Of a stretch of DNA of 28,486 nucleotides, positions 1 to 7,247 are shown one piece after another. Under the pieces are notes generated by a model. It worked only from the letters and a program-made list of their open reading frames with translations. It was not told where the DNA came from and ran no database searches. Position 1 is the stretch's first letter. Every line of letters begins with the position of its first letter. The stretch is from JARLFX01 sp036404255. GTDB taxonomy: Bacteria > Acidobacteriota > Terriglobia > Terriglobales > Acidobacteriaceae. Position numbers and translations under genes: made by a program. The DNA lies in contig DASWOP010000062.1 of NCBI GenBank assembly GCA_036404255.1, forward strand, positions 1-28,486, in the 5' to 3' direction.

Positions 1-44
1 TCTGCTCCCAAAGCAGATGCGCTACCAGGCTGCGCTACGCCCCG
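1..44 (-). tRNA. tRNA-Pro(TGG), 3' part cut by window edge
   Basis: On the minus strand the gene starts with CGGGGCG at position 44. It continues through a normal D arm (TAGCGCAGCCTGGTAGCGCA) and an anticodon arm TCTGC-TTTGGGA-GCAGA, which gives anticodon TGG (proline). The variable loop, T arm and acceptor 3' strand lie beyond the left edge. Confidence 0.93.
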
Positions 45-83
45 ACTCTCTCAATCTTACCGTACCTGCCGCCGTATGGGCAC

Positions 84-602
84 TCAGCGCAGTCTTAACG
101 CATGCACAAAATGTGCCATCAGCCAGGCCAGCAGGATCACTGGCACCAGCAGTATCCCCGTAATGGTCAGCGCCAGCAATAGCAGCACGCACCAGTCGCG
201 CCAGGTATGGCGGTGCGGTTCGCTGAGGTGACGGGTCAAAAGCTTATAGTTCCGCCGGTTGGCCTTCCAGGCGATATCGAAGATGTCCCCAAGAAATGGA
301 ATGGCACCGATGATTACGTCGATGGCGACGTTCACCAGCATTCGCACCAGGGTGACATAAGGAACGCCGCGAAACCATGCTGCCACCACGATAATGCATG
401 CGGACAGGCCGGTAATGATGTCTCCCAGCCCGGGGATCAGGCCGATGATACCGTCAATGCCGAAGCGGATACGGGTTCCCGGAATGCGGAAACAGTCCTC
501 GAGCACATGCGACAACAGGTCCAGATTTTCGTCGTCAAACAATCGCCTGCCCTGACCGGTTCGGGGGAGCAGAATCTCGGGTTGGGGGGCTGGTGTTTGC
601 AT
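84..602 (-). CDS. DUF4112 domain-containing membrane protein
   Basis: A 172-residue protein that I recognise as DUF4112. A short polar N-terminus (about 1-45) leads into the paired hallmark loops GLIPGLGD (about 53-60) and GAIPFLGD (about 99-106). Both are embedded in hydrophobic segments, and a last membrane helix lies at about 137-165. The family is a small integral inner-membrane protein of unknown biochemical role, so no function is inferred. The gene stands alone between tRNA-Pro (same strand, downstream) and tRNA-His (opposite strand). The ATG at 602 has no strong Shine-Dalgarno sequence, but it precedes all conserved sequence and no better start is visible. Family assignment is fairly sure; function is unknown. 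Confidence 0.88.
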   Translation of the reverse strand: MQTPAPQPEILLPRTGQGRRLFDDENLDLLSHVLEDCFRIPGTRIRFGIDGIIGLIPGLGDIITGLSACIIVVAAWFRGVPYVTLVRMLVNVAIDVIIGAIPFLGDIFDIAWKANRRNYKLLTRHLSEPHRHTWRDWCVLLLLALTITGILLVPVILLAWLMAHFVHALRLR

Positions 603-645
603 GACAGGGGGTGTACCCGGAGCGATGTTACAATTATCTCAATAC

Positions 646-721
646 GGCGGCTATAGTTCAGTGGCAGAACGCCGCTCTGTGGCAGCGGATGTCGTGGGTT
701 CGAAACCCACTAGCCGCCCCA
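646..721 (+). tRNA. tRNA-His(GTG)
   Basis: An eight-pair acceptor stem including the histidine-specific extra G(-1) at 646 pairs with the C at 718, and CCA is encoded at 719-721. The anticodon arm CCGCT-CTGTGGC-AGCGG gives GTG. The T arm GTGGG-TTCGAAA-CCCAC is intact. Confidence 0.96.
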
Positions 722-743
722 AAAATCCTCTCCACAGCGCCCA

Positions 744-1544
744 GTGACCTCGCGCCTACAGCCCGGTCCTCAGCCCGCCACTTCCTCTCAAGCGAAGCAA
801 CGCATCTTTCTGGGTACGTCCGGCTGGGCCTATTCTTCCTGGAAGCCGGGGTTTTACCCTCCTGGCGCCTCCGCAAAGAAGTTCCTCTCATACTACTCAG
901 AACAGTTGAACTCGGTTGAGGTGAACTATACCTTCCGTGCGTTGCCAACAGCCGCCATGTGCGAACGCTGGCTCGCGGACACTCCTGCAGATTTTCTGTT
1001 TACCTTCAAAGCTCCTCAGCGGATTACGCACTTTCAAAGGTTGCGGGAATCGGCAGAGGCGTTGGCGGAGTTCATTGCAGCGCTTTCTCCTTTTAGTACA
1101 GCGGGTAAGCTGGGGCTTGTGCTCTTTCAATTGCCGCCAAACTTCAAGGCCGACCAGCCTCGCCTGCGAGATTTTCTCGCGGAGTGGAGTCATATGCCAC
1201 AGGTGCCTTTGGCGGCGTTCGAGTTTCGGCATGAGTCGTGGTTCTCCGAAGAGACCTACGCTGCACTTCGCGAACATGGCTGCGCGCTGTGTATTGCTGC
1301 CAGCGACGAACTGGAGACGCCGGAAGTTTTTACCGCGAACCACGTGGCCTACCGCCTGCGCCGTACCGATTACAGTGACGCAGAGATCGCGGAATTAGCA
1401 CGTAAATTTCAGAAACTAGCCGTGACACACAACATCTTCGCCTACTTCAAGCATCTCGAAGAACCAACAGGTGCGGTGCGAGCGGTTGCGGTGCGGACGG
1501 CCCTGGGTACCCCCGTACCCCATCGGGCGAAAGGAGATGTATAG
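744..1544 (+). CDS. DUF72 (YecE-like) domain protein
   Basis: A 266-residue protein with the DUF72/YecE fold signature. The N-terminal GTSGWAYSSWKPGFYPP (about 24-40) is the family hallmark. It is followed by the YYSEQLNSVEVNYTF strand-helix, a FTFKAPQRITH strand, LFQLPPNF, the FEFRHESWF motif near 160 and the terminal FAYFKHLEE. The fold is TIM-barrel-like, and the enzymatic role of the family is not established. The GTG at 744 is the only start that leaves room after tRNA-His (end 721). The last dozen codons (GTPVPHRAKGDV) lie beyond the family core and are encoded by a stretch resembling the repeats with a GGGGCACCC core found elsewhere here. The gene ends 2 bases before the next start, so it is probably cotranscribed with the hydrolase. 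Confidence 0.88.
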   Translation: MTSRLQPGPQPATSSQAKQRIFLGTSGWAYSSWKPGFYPPGASAKKFLSYYSEQLNSVEVNYTFRALPTAAMCERWLADTPADFLFTFKAPQRITHFQRLRESAEALAEFIAALSPFSTAGKLGLVLFQLPPNFKADQPRLRDFLAEWSHMPQVPLAAFEFRHESWFSEETYAALREHGCALCIAASDELETPEVFTANHVAYRLRRTDYSDAEIAELARKFQKLAVTHNIFAYFKHLEEPTGAVRAVAVRTALGTPVPHRAKGDV

Positions 1545-1546
1545 GC

Positions 1547-2653
1547 ATGGCAACGATAGCTGTCTCGCGCACGCGGCCGGCTTGGCTTACGGATTTCACC
1601 CCCCGCCGGCTCATGGCCAATGGTCACCTGCAGACGGTGCTGGGTAGCGTACTAACGCGCGTAGACCGCCTGCTGGAGCCGGTGATGGAGATGGTGGAGG
1701 TGGCACCGGCTACAGCGGTACTGCCTTCGGCGAGCTTGATCTGCCTGTGCCACTGGCAGGCGGAAGAGGTGCGCGCCCAGCGGCCAACAGCGGTGATTGT
1801 GCATGGGCTGGAGGGGTCGGCGCGGTCGCAGTATGTGGTGGGCAATGCCAACAAGCTGTGGCGGGCCGGGTGGAATATTGTGCGGATGAATATGCGCAAC
1901 TGCGGCGGGGCGCGTTACTGGGATGGGGAGCGGCCGGAGGATATCTTCCAGCCGGGAACCGGCCTGATCGATCCGGATACTATCTGCCCAACGCTATATC
2001 ACTCGGGTTTATCGGGCGATGTGCGGGCGGTGGCGAAGCACTTTGTACGGACGCAGGGTCTGAAAACGGTGGCGATCATTGGGTATTCCATGGGGGGGAA
2101 CATGGTGCTGAAGCTGGCGGGGGAGCTGGGGGATGATCCTATGCCGGAGATTCGCGCGGCGGTGGCGGTCTCTCCCGCGGCTGATCTGGCGGCGAGCGCG
2201 GACATGTTGCATCGCACGGTAAACAGGGGATATGAGTGGCGGTTTATGCGGGCATTGAGCCGTCACTATCTGCACAAAGTGGAGCTTTATCCGGAGTGGT
2301 TCTCTGCTTCGCGGCTGTATAACCTGCATTCGATTCGCGAGTTTGATGAGCAGATTACCGCGTATTACATGGGCTTTAGCGGTGCGGAGGACTACTACAC
2401 GCGGTCATCTGCCTCGGCTGTGATTGAGCATGTGCCGATGCCGACGATGGTGCTGCATGCGCTGGATGATCCGTTCATCCGGCTGCTGCCGCCGACTTGC
2501 GAGAAGCTGCACGATAACCCCAATACAACGCTGATTGAGACGCCGCACGGCGGGCATTGTGCGTTTCTAGCCGATGCAAATCCTTCGGCGGATGATGACG
2601 GGTATTGGGCGGAATATACCATCTTGAAGTTTTTGCAGACAGTGATGGAATAG
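1547..2653 (+). CDS. YheT-family alpha/beta hydrolase
   Basis: A 368-residue alpha/beta hydrolase of the YheT/COG0429 type. The oxyanion region VIVHGLEGSARSQYV is at about 84-98. The nucleophile elbow GYSMGG places the catalytic Ser at 181. The acid is Asp307 or Asp308 in HALDDPF, and the base is His337 in PHGGHCAF. These are cytosolic esterase/lipase-like enzymes with poorly defined substrates. The ATG at 1547 has GGAG at about 1533-1536, inside the 3' end of the DUF72 gene, which supports translational coupling. Oddity: between NCGGA (about 118-122) and PTLYHSGLSGD (about 148-158) there are about 25 residues rich in D, E, P and G, where family members I know go almost directly from the RGCGG motif to the TPTLYHSG motif. 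Confidence 0.87.
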   Translation: MATIAVSRTRPAWLTDFTPRRLMANGHLQTVLGSVLTRVDRLLEPVMEMVEVAPATAVLPSASLICLCHWQAEEVRAQRPTAVIVHGLEGSARSQYVVGNANKLWRAGWNIVRMNMRNCGGARYWDGERPEDIFQPGTGLIDPDTICPTLYHSGLSGDVRAVAKHFVRTQGLKTVAIIGYSMGGNMVLKLAGELGDDPMPEIRAAVAVSPAADLAASADMLHRTVNRGYEWRFMRALSRHYLHKVELYPEWFSASRLYNLHSIREFDEQITAYYMGFSGAEDYYTRSSASAVIEHVPMPTMVLHALDDPFIRLLPPTCEKLHDNPNTTLIETPHGGHCAFLADANPSADDDGYWAEYTILKFLQTVME

Positions 2654-2880
2654 ATCTGCCTATCTGTCCTCTAAATATGTTGTTTTGAAGTACTTAGCGC
2701 AGAGCTTGCGCTGAAAATTGCCGGGCGACAGCCGTGCGAGCTTATGCGTATTTCACGGGTCCATAACGGTGAACTTGACGGGCTACACGGGTAGTCACGG
2801 GCATTTGTGCAACAAGAGCTTGCGAGAGCGTGGGTGGTATGGGCGAATGCATTGATCCTGTAAACTCAACCACACTGCCC

Positions 2881-3531
2881 ATGACCCAGTTTTCCAGCAA
2901 TGAGAGTTTCGCGATGTTTCAGGCGACGTGGGCGATTGCGCTGGCGGAGAATTCGCCGGTGCTGGTGGTGCCGTGGAGCGATGAGGCAGGGCGGGTGGCT
3001 TATGTGGATCTGCGGCTGCAGCCGGAACGGATGGACGAGATTCTGGAGGCGCGGGAGTTTCCGGCGCTGGGGCGGATGCTGCAGGAACTGAATGCGATGG
3101 GGTCGCCCTGGGCGACGGCGAAGTGCGATCGCTGGGTGCTGGATGATGAGGATCTGGAGGCGGCGGCGCTTGACCTGGATTTTTTAGGCGATGTGAATTT
3201 TGCGCAGGCTGGTGTGGGGTCGTACATCGACTTCTACTCTCGCGATGCTGCGCTGTTTGGTTCGTTGGAGCATCATCGGGTGCTGCTGGTTCGGCTTACT
3301 CGTGATGCGTCGCAGGCTACAGATGATCCGGCGAACGCGTTGCTGGAGTTTACGCTGCGGCGTTGCATCGCAGAGGATAGTGAAGGGTTTGCCATCACGG
3401 CGTTTCTCTATGCTGTTGGGCGGGATGCAGTGGATGCGGAGGCGAAGTGGGCGGCGGCGCTTGCGGCACTCACGCAGATTCTGTTGGCGGCGGGTGGCGA
3501 GGGTACGGCTGCGGCGGGCGGCGTCGGCTAG
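2881..3531 (+). CDS. hypothetical protein, acidic, cytosolic
   Basis: Not recognised. A protein of about 216 residues from the ATG at 2881. It has no signal peptide and no membrane segment, and it is rich in Ala, Leu, Asp and Glu. It reads like a compact alpha/beta protein: strands VLVVPWSDEAGRVAYVDLRL, YIDFYSRDAALF and HHRVLLVRLTRD, and long helices such as LEFTLRRCIAEDSEGFAI. The reading frame extends upstream to an ATG at 2830, but the sequence before 2881 is unlike the rest. Another possible start is the ATG at 2914, which follows GAGAG at suitable spacing. Third-position GC is high and matches the neighbours, so it is probably a native gene. It ends 12 bases before tRNA-Arg. Confidence 0.72.
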   Translation: MTQFSSNESFAMFQATWAIALAENSPVLVVPWSDEAGRVAYVDLRLQPERMDEILEAREFPALGRMLQELNAMGSPWATAKCDRWVLDDEDLEAAALDLDFLGDVNFAQAGVGSYIDFYSRDAALFGSLEHHRVLLVRLTRDASQATDDPANALLEFTLRRCIAEDSEGFAITAFLYAVGRDAVDAEAKWAAALAALTQILLAAGGEGTAAAGGVG

Positions 3532-3543
3532 AATGAAAGCTGT

Positions 3544-3620
3544 GGGCGAGTAGCTCAATTGGATAGAGCACCGGCCTTCTAAGCCGGTGGTTGTGGGTTC
3601 GATCCCCGCCTCGCCCACCA
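3544..3620 (+). tRNA. tRNA-Arg(TCT)
   Basis: The acceptor stem GGGCGAG (3544-3550) pairs with CTCGCCC (3610-3616), with discriminator A and encoded CCA at 3618-3620. The anticodon arm CCGGC-CTTCTAA-GCCGG gives TCT. The T arm is intact. An AT-richer two-gene unit begins directly behind its 3' end. Confidence 0.96.
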
Positions 3621-3873
3621 TATGAAACAAACGACTTGCGCGGATTTTCGCCTTACGGTTCTAAGTCCGGGGCTCGATCAGCGCAGGATTTCTACGCTAT
3701 TTTGCGATATTGCAAGGGAAAACTCGCAGGAGTATGATTTTCTAAACGCAATGCAGTTGGTTGCGCTGCCTGACGGCAGCTTCAATGTCCATCCCCACCG
3801 GAAGGTGGTTAACATTAACGGTAATCCCTGTTTGTCCAACAGTGAAACCCAAACCGTACCTTTGGGAGAAGTC

Positions 3874-4575
3874 ATGTCAGAAATTCCATCCATTGCTACG
3901 AGTGTTTCTGCCTCGTACCTCGAACTCACAAAAGCCGCTGAAGTTTTGAACGGTGTCACTGACGCCTTCGGCAAGGCCGTGTCCGAAATTGATGATGCCC
4001 TTAAGAAACTAAACCTTGGCATAATGGCTTGGGTGAAAGTTGACGAGGAAGGTGCAGATTCAGACGATCCTACGTATTACATTGAGGAAATTGGTTACTC
4101 GAAAATTGGTGGTAAGTGGGGAATTGCGCTCAGAACACGAGTTGGGAACCTAGCATATGGCGATGATGATCGCGAAGACGTGGAGTCTTGGCTCTTCAAC
4201 GAAGCGACTCGAACTTTACGTCTGAAGGCAATTGTGAAGCTCCCCGAGTTGGTCAATAAGCTGAGCCAAGAGGCGGCTAAGATGACCAATCAGCTTCAAT
4301 CTAAACTGGCAGATGCCCAAGCCATCGCTGTAGCACTCAATCCGCCTAAGTCAAAGGGCTTTATCGTGAAAGGGCTTTCCGAGAACCACCCATCGGTCTC
4401 AAAGATGCCTGTGCTACCAGCGTCAGTAATGAGAGAATCTGAGCGGCTATCGACGGTCGTATCAAAGGAAATTGAGACGGCTAAGGCCGCCGGGTGGATA
4501 GGTTCCGCAGTGGCCGCGAAAACTCCCAAAGTATCGGTTGTGGGCCCCTCGACATTAGGGGGTGTAAAGAAATGA
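3874..4575 (+). CDS. hypothetical protein behind tRNA-Arg
   Basis: Not recognised. The frame is open from an ATG at 3622, only 2 bases behind tRNA-Arg. I prefer the ATG at 3874, which has GGGAG about 6 bases upstream and starts the helical part of the protein (233 residues). An N-terminal helix-rich region (about 1-50) precedes a beta-rich middle (AWVKVDEE, YYIEEIGYSKIGGKWGIALR, VGNLAYGDDD). A long helix or coiled coil follows (LPELVNKLSQEAAKMTNQL), then a polar tail. There is no signal peptide or membrane helix. Its stop codon overlaps the start of the next small gene (ATGA). Composition is lower in GC than the neighbours: by hand count the line at 3901 is 48% against 60% at 3001. That fits acquisition at the tRNA, but no integrase or second attachment site is visible. 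Confidence 0.68.
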   Translation: MSEIPSIATSVSASYLELTKAAEVLNGVTDAFGKAVSEIDDALKKLNLGIMAWVKVDEEGADSDDPTYYIEEIGYSKIGGKWGIALRTRVGNLAYGDDDREDVESWLFNEATRTLRLKAIVKLPELVNKLSQEAAKMTNQLQSKLADAQAIAVALNPPKSKGFIVKGLSENHPSVSKMPVLPASVMRESERLSTVVSKEIETAKAAGWIGSAVAAKTPKVSVVGPSTLGGVKK

Positions 4576-4694
4576 CAGACTTTTTTTCTTCGATTCCCAC
4601 GGGGTTTTGGTTCTTAGTTGGGGTCCTCATTCTCGTGTGCGGAGGACTGGTGTTTTATGCACTGCGCGCGAAGGGGACGTATTCGCGGAGTTGA
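4572..4694 (+). CDS. 40-residue single-pass membrane peptide
   Basis: The ATG at 4572 overlaps the stop of the preceding gene by four bases (ATGA), a classic translational-coupling arrangement. The peptide begins MTDFFSSIPTGFW and has one hydrophobic helix, FLVGVLILVCGGLVFYAL (about 14-31). It ends with a short basic tail, RAKGTYSRS, which predicts an N-out, C-in orientation. No family is recognised. The overlap and the clean transmembrane pattern argue that both this peptide and its partner are real. Partner plus small membrane peptide would suit a membrane-tethered complex, a small toxin or an anchor. That is inference only. Confidence 0.6.
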   Translation: MTDFFSSIPTGFWFLVGVLILVCGGLVFYALRAKGTYSRS

Positions 4695-4835
4695 CGCACG
4701 GCACAACATCATTCAAGCTCCAAGCAAAAGATCGGCCTTCAGCAAAGGTGAATTTACCGAGGCATCTCTAGATTTTTCATTAGAGTGCTGTGTGCTTGAG
4801 CGAAATACTGGTGGCACCATCGGTGAAAACCGGCC

Positions 4836-4933
4836 GGGTACCTCCGGGGCTAAAGCCCCTGTTTTTGTTGGCGCTGCTTGCCGTGCGGGTTGAAACCCGC
4901 ACTCCCCCCGGCTGAAGCCGGGGGCTTAATCCC
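4836..4933. repeat. interspersed repeat family C, copy 1
   Basis: Three nested small palindromes built on GGGGCTAAAGCCCC, CGGGTTGAAACCCG and CCGGCTGAAGCCGG, closed by GGGGCTTAATCCC. The same order of motifs recurs at 9962-10059, so this is a dispersed element and not a single terminator. Confidence 0.85.
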
Positions 4934-4947
4934 AAAAACAAATAGAG

Positions 4948-5210
4948 CTCAAGCGCGGCAATGAGACGATGCGACTCAAGCACAGCAATGAGACGATGCG
5001 ACTCAAGCACGGCAATGAGACGATGCGACTCAAGCACGACAATGAGGTGATACAGCCCACGCACGGCAATGAGACGAGGTGTTCAAGCGCGGCAATGGAT
5101 GAAGTGGAAGTGATGCAGCAAGCACGGCAATAAGGCGAGAGGCGATACGGGCTCAAGCGCGGCAAAAAAGGTGAAGACGAGAAGCGATGCGATTCAATCA
5201 GGGCAGGCGG
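4948..5210. repeat. 27-bp tandem repeat (minisatellite)
   Basis: Five clear units of 27 bp run 4948-4974, 4975-5001, 5002-5028, 5029-5055 and 5056-5082. The first three are almost identical and units 4-5 diverge. Degenerate copies carrying CAAGCRCGGCAA-like cores continue to about 5210. The unit is a multiple of three and yields a 9-residue repeat in a minus-strand frame, but there is no supporting gene context. The units are contiguous without spacers, so this is not CRISPR. Confidence 0.85.
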
Positions 5211-5357
5211 CTCATATAGGTATTCCATCCCAGAGCACACCCGATCACGCCCATTTATGGGGAGGATGGGATGCTGGTTTGTTTGAGGTATCTCGTGTGG
5301 TGGATTTGAAGTTCGTTGCATGCATCAGCGGAGTCGCGGGGATGTAAATCTTGAAAA

Positions 5358-5387
5358 GCAGATTCTTCGCTTCGCTCAGAATGACAG
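5358..5387. repeat. short repeat family B, copy 1
   Basis: GCAGATTCTTCGCTTCGCTC followed by AGAATGACAG. It is related to the copies at 26622-26660 and 26711-26743, and more distantly to the end motif of family A (TCAGGATGACGG). Confidence 0.65.
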
Positions 5388-5517
5388 AGTGTATGGATAT
5401 GGCGGGGTATGTACCGGAGGGGTTATATGGAATGACAGGGTGTATGCAGTCAACTCCTGACTCCGACTATTACGGATATGTCTGCATGGGGCTTCATGAA
5501 TTTTGTTGTGAGTGAGG

Positions 5518-5597
5518 CATCCGCTAAATACTGAGATCCTTCGACTGCGCCACTCGCGATGAGGCTGCGAGTGGCTACGCTCAGGATGACGGCGGTG
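5518..5597. repeat. interspersed repeat family A, copy 1
   Basis: An element of about 80 bp. CATCCGC-AAATACTG leads into GATCCTTCGACTGC, a hairpin with perfect 9-bp arms GCCACTCGC / GCGAGTGGC, and a terminal GCTCAGGATGACGGCGG. Further copies are at 10170-10250 and 16808-16872, with a truncated copy at 5811-5850. Confidence 0.88.
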
Positions 5598-5810
5598 GTG
5601 GTGTTGCTCGGATGACGATAGCGCTGGTGGTGACGATGCTTGTGGCTTCGCTCGGATGACGATGGTAGTGGTGATGATGCGAATGCAGATGGAATCCTGT
5701 GCAGGAGTGGAGCGGAAATGGGATGCGGCATGGGCGGCGTTGGGAGCGTCGGGGTCCTTCGCGCAACGGCGCGCTCAGGACGACACTCCATTAAGTTTTG
5801 TGACGGGTGA

Positions 5811-5850
5811 GATATCCGCGAAATACTGAAATCCTTTGACTGCGCCACTC
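5811..5850. repeat. truncated family A repeat
   Basis: It matches the left half of family A (ATCCGCGAAATACTG, then ATCCTTTGACTGCGCCACTC) and stops at the base of the hairpin. Unrelated sequence follows, so this is a 3'-truncated copy. Confidence 0.75.
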
Positions 5851-5970
5851 TACCGGCAGGAGGACCGCGGTATTTCAGGAGCGATGGGTTGCGAGCGAAG
5901 GCGAATACGCGCCACGATGGGCGGTGCGGGGAATGGCGGCTGCTATGTTGTGTGCGTTTGTAGAGCGTTT

Positions 5971-7182
5971 TCAGACTTCTAAAACGACGTGGGAGCGGTC
6001 GGCGGGATGGGCGACGGGAGTGCGGGGGCTGAAGATGTGGATGAGGCCCGCGAGCGCCATGAAGATGAGCGCGAGGGCGCAGACGCCGGCCCATTCGAAG
6101 TGAACCCAGGCGAGCGAGGCCAGCGCCGAGCCGATGGCTGCGCCAGCGAAGTAGATGGTCATGTAGACGGTGTTGAGGCGGCTGCGGGCGGCAGGGTCGA
6201 TGCCGAAGATGCGGGTCTGGTTGGCGATCTGCGTGGCCTGCGCGCCGAGGTCGAGCACGATGACGCCGGCGATGAGGCCGGCCATGTGGTATCCGAAGAC
6301 CCAGAGGAGGAGGTAGGCAGCGGCGAGGGTGACCAGGCCGAAGGCAACGACGAAGCGGGGGCCGCGACGGTCCGTGTAGCGGCCTGCTATGGGCGCGATG
6401 AGTGCTCCGGTGGCGCCGAGGACGCCAAAGCTGCCGGCCACTCCCGGGCCCATGTGGTAGTGCGGGCTGCCGAGAAGAAAGACGAGCGTGGTCCAGAAGG
6501 TGCTGAAGGAGGCGAAGGCCAGGCTGCCGATGAAGGAGGATTCGCGGAGGGCGGGCTGGGTGCGGAAGAGCGTCCAGAGGGAGCGCAGGGCGTCACCGTA
6601 GCCGAGGGGCGCGGTGGGCGGGAGAAGGGGCATCACCTTCCAGACCAGAGGGACGAAGGCGAGGTTTATGACGCCGGCGACGACGAAGACGATGCGCCAG
6701 TGGCTGACTTCGCTGATCCACCCGGCAAAGGTGCGGGCGAGCAGGATGCCGAGCAGAAGGCCGGTCATGACGGTGCCGATGGCGCGTCCGCGCTTGCCGT
6801 CGCTGGCCAGAGCAGGGGCGATGGGCAGCACGACGTGGGTGACGGAGGCGAAGAATCCGACGAGCGCGCTGGCGATGAGCAGGGTGACGAAGTTTGGCGC
6901 GAGGGCGACGGAGAAGAGCGCGAGGGAGACGGCGGCGAACATGCGCATCATCAGGGCGCGGCGCTCGACGACATCGCCGAGCGGGACGATGAGGAAGAGC
7001 CCAATGGCGTAGCCGACCAGGGTGGCGACGGCGACAAAGCCGGTGTGGCCGGGGACGATGTGGAAGCTCTTGGCCATCTCCAGCAGAAGAGGCTGGTTGT
7101 AGTAGATGCTGGAGACGCCGACAGCGCAGGCGAATCCCAAAAAGGGAATCATCCAGCGGGCGTGTTTTTGGTCAGAAGTCAT
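5971..7182 (-). CDS. MFS transporter (drug/H+ antiporter-like)
   Basis: A 403-residue polytopic membrane protein of the major facilitator superfamily with about 12 hydrophobic helices. The N-terminal half has NQPLLLEMAKSF in the first periplasmic loop. The loop 2-3 signature is PLGDVVERRALMM (about 67-79). A second-half counterpart, GRYTDRRGPRFVV, appears at about 270-282. This layout fits DHA1-type exporters; the substrate cannot be read from sequence. The start at 7182 (ATG) precedes the conserved first helix directly. It lies 65 bases downstream of the MerR-TPR gene on the same strand, so that regulator may control it. The opposite strand carries a long open frame that is only the GC-rich shadow of this gene. 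Confidence 0.92.
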   Translation of the reverse strand: MTSDQKHARWMIPFLGFACAVGVSSIYYNQPLLLEMAKSFHIVPGHTGFVAVATLVGYAIGLFLIVPLGDVVERRALMMRMFAAVSLALFSVALAPNFVTLLIASALVGFFASVTHVVLPIAPALASDGKRGRAIGTVMTGLLLGILLARTFAGWISEVSHWRIVFVVAGVINLAFVPLVWKVMPLLPPTAPLGYGDALRSLWTLFRTQPALRESSFIGSLAFASFSTFWTTLVFLLGSPHYHMGPGVAGSFGVLGATGALIAPIAGRYTDRRGPRFVVAFGLVTLAAAYLLLWVFGYHMAGLIAGVIVLDLGAQATQIANQTRIFGIDPAARSRLNTVYMTIYFAGAAIGSALASLAWVHFEWAGVCALALIFMALAGLIHIFSPRTPVAHPADRSHVVLEV

Positions 7183-7247
7183 GCAGAAAGAGGTCTAACC
7201 ACTAGTGTAGTAGTTTCCGCAGGAGAGGGCCAATGGCTGGGGTATAT

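Larger units (their letters stand above)
4695..5970. other. 1.3-kb gene-free region packed with repeats
   Basis: No convincing coding frame on either strand. The stretch contains a type C repeat (4836-4933), a 27-bp minisatellite (4948-5210), a type B repeat (5358-5387), and one full and one truncated type A repeat (5518-5597, 5811-5850). A second, looser run of GGATGACG-like tracts lies at 5580-5660. Minus-strand open frames here consist of repeat translation and are rejected. Confidence 0.75.

Noticed and set aside
3622..3873. Longer start for the gene behind tRNA-Arg
   Set aside because: The ATG at 3622 lies 2 bases behind the tRNA without room for a ribosome-binding site; the ATG at 3874 has GGGAG and starts the protein-like part.
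4690..4850. Second attachment site (copy of the tRNA-Arg 3' end) closing an island
   Set aside because: No stretch resembling the T arm or acceptor end of the tRNA could be found, and no integrase gene is visible.
4948..5210. CRISPR array
   Set aside because: The 27-bp units are contiguous with no unique spacers, and no cas gene is present in the window.
5450..6094. Minus-strand frame of 214 codons in the repeat region
   Set aside because: It runs through the family A repeats and overlaps the 3' end of the MFS gene; His/Pro/Ser/Arg-rich low-complexity translation.
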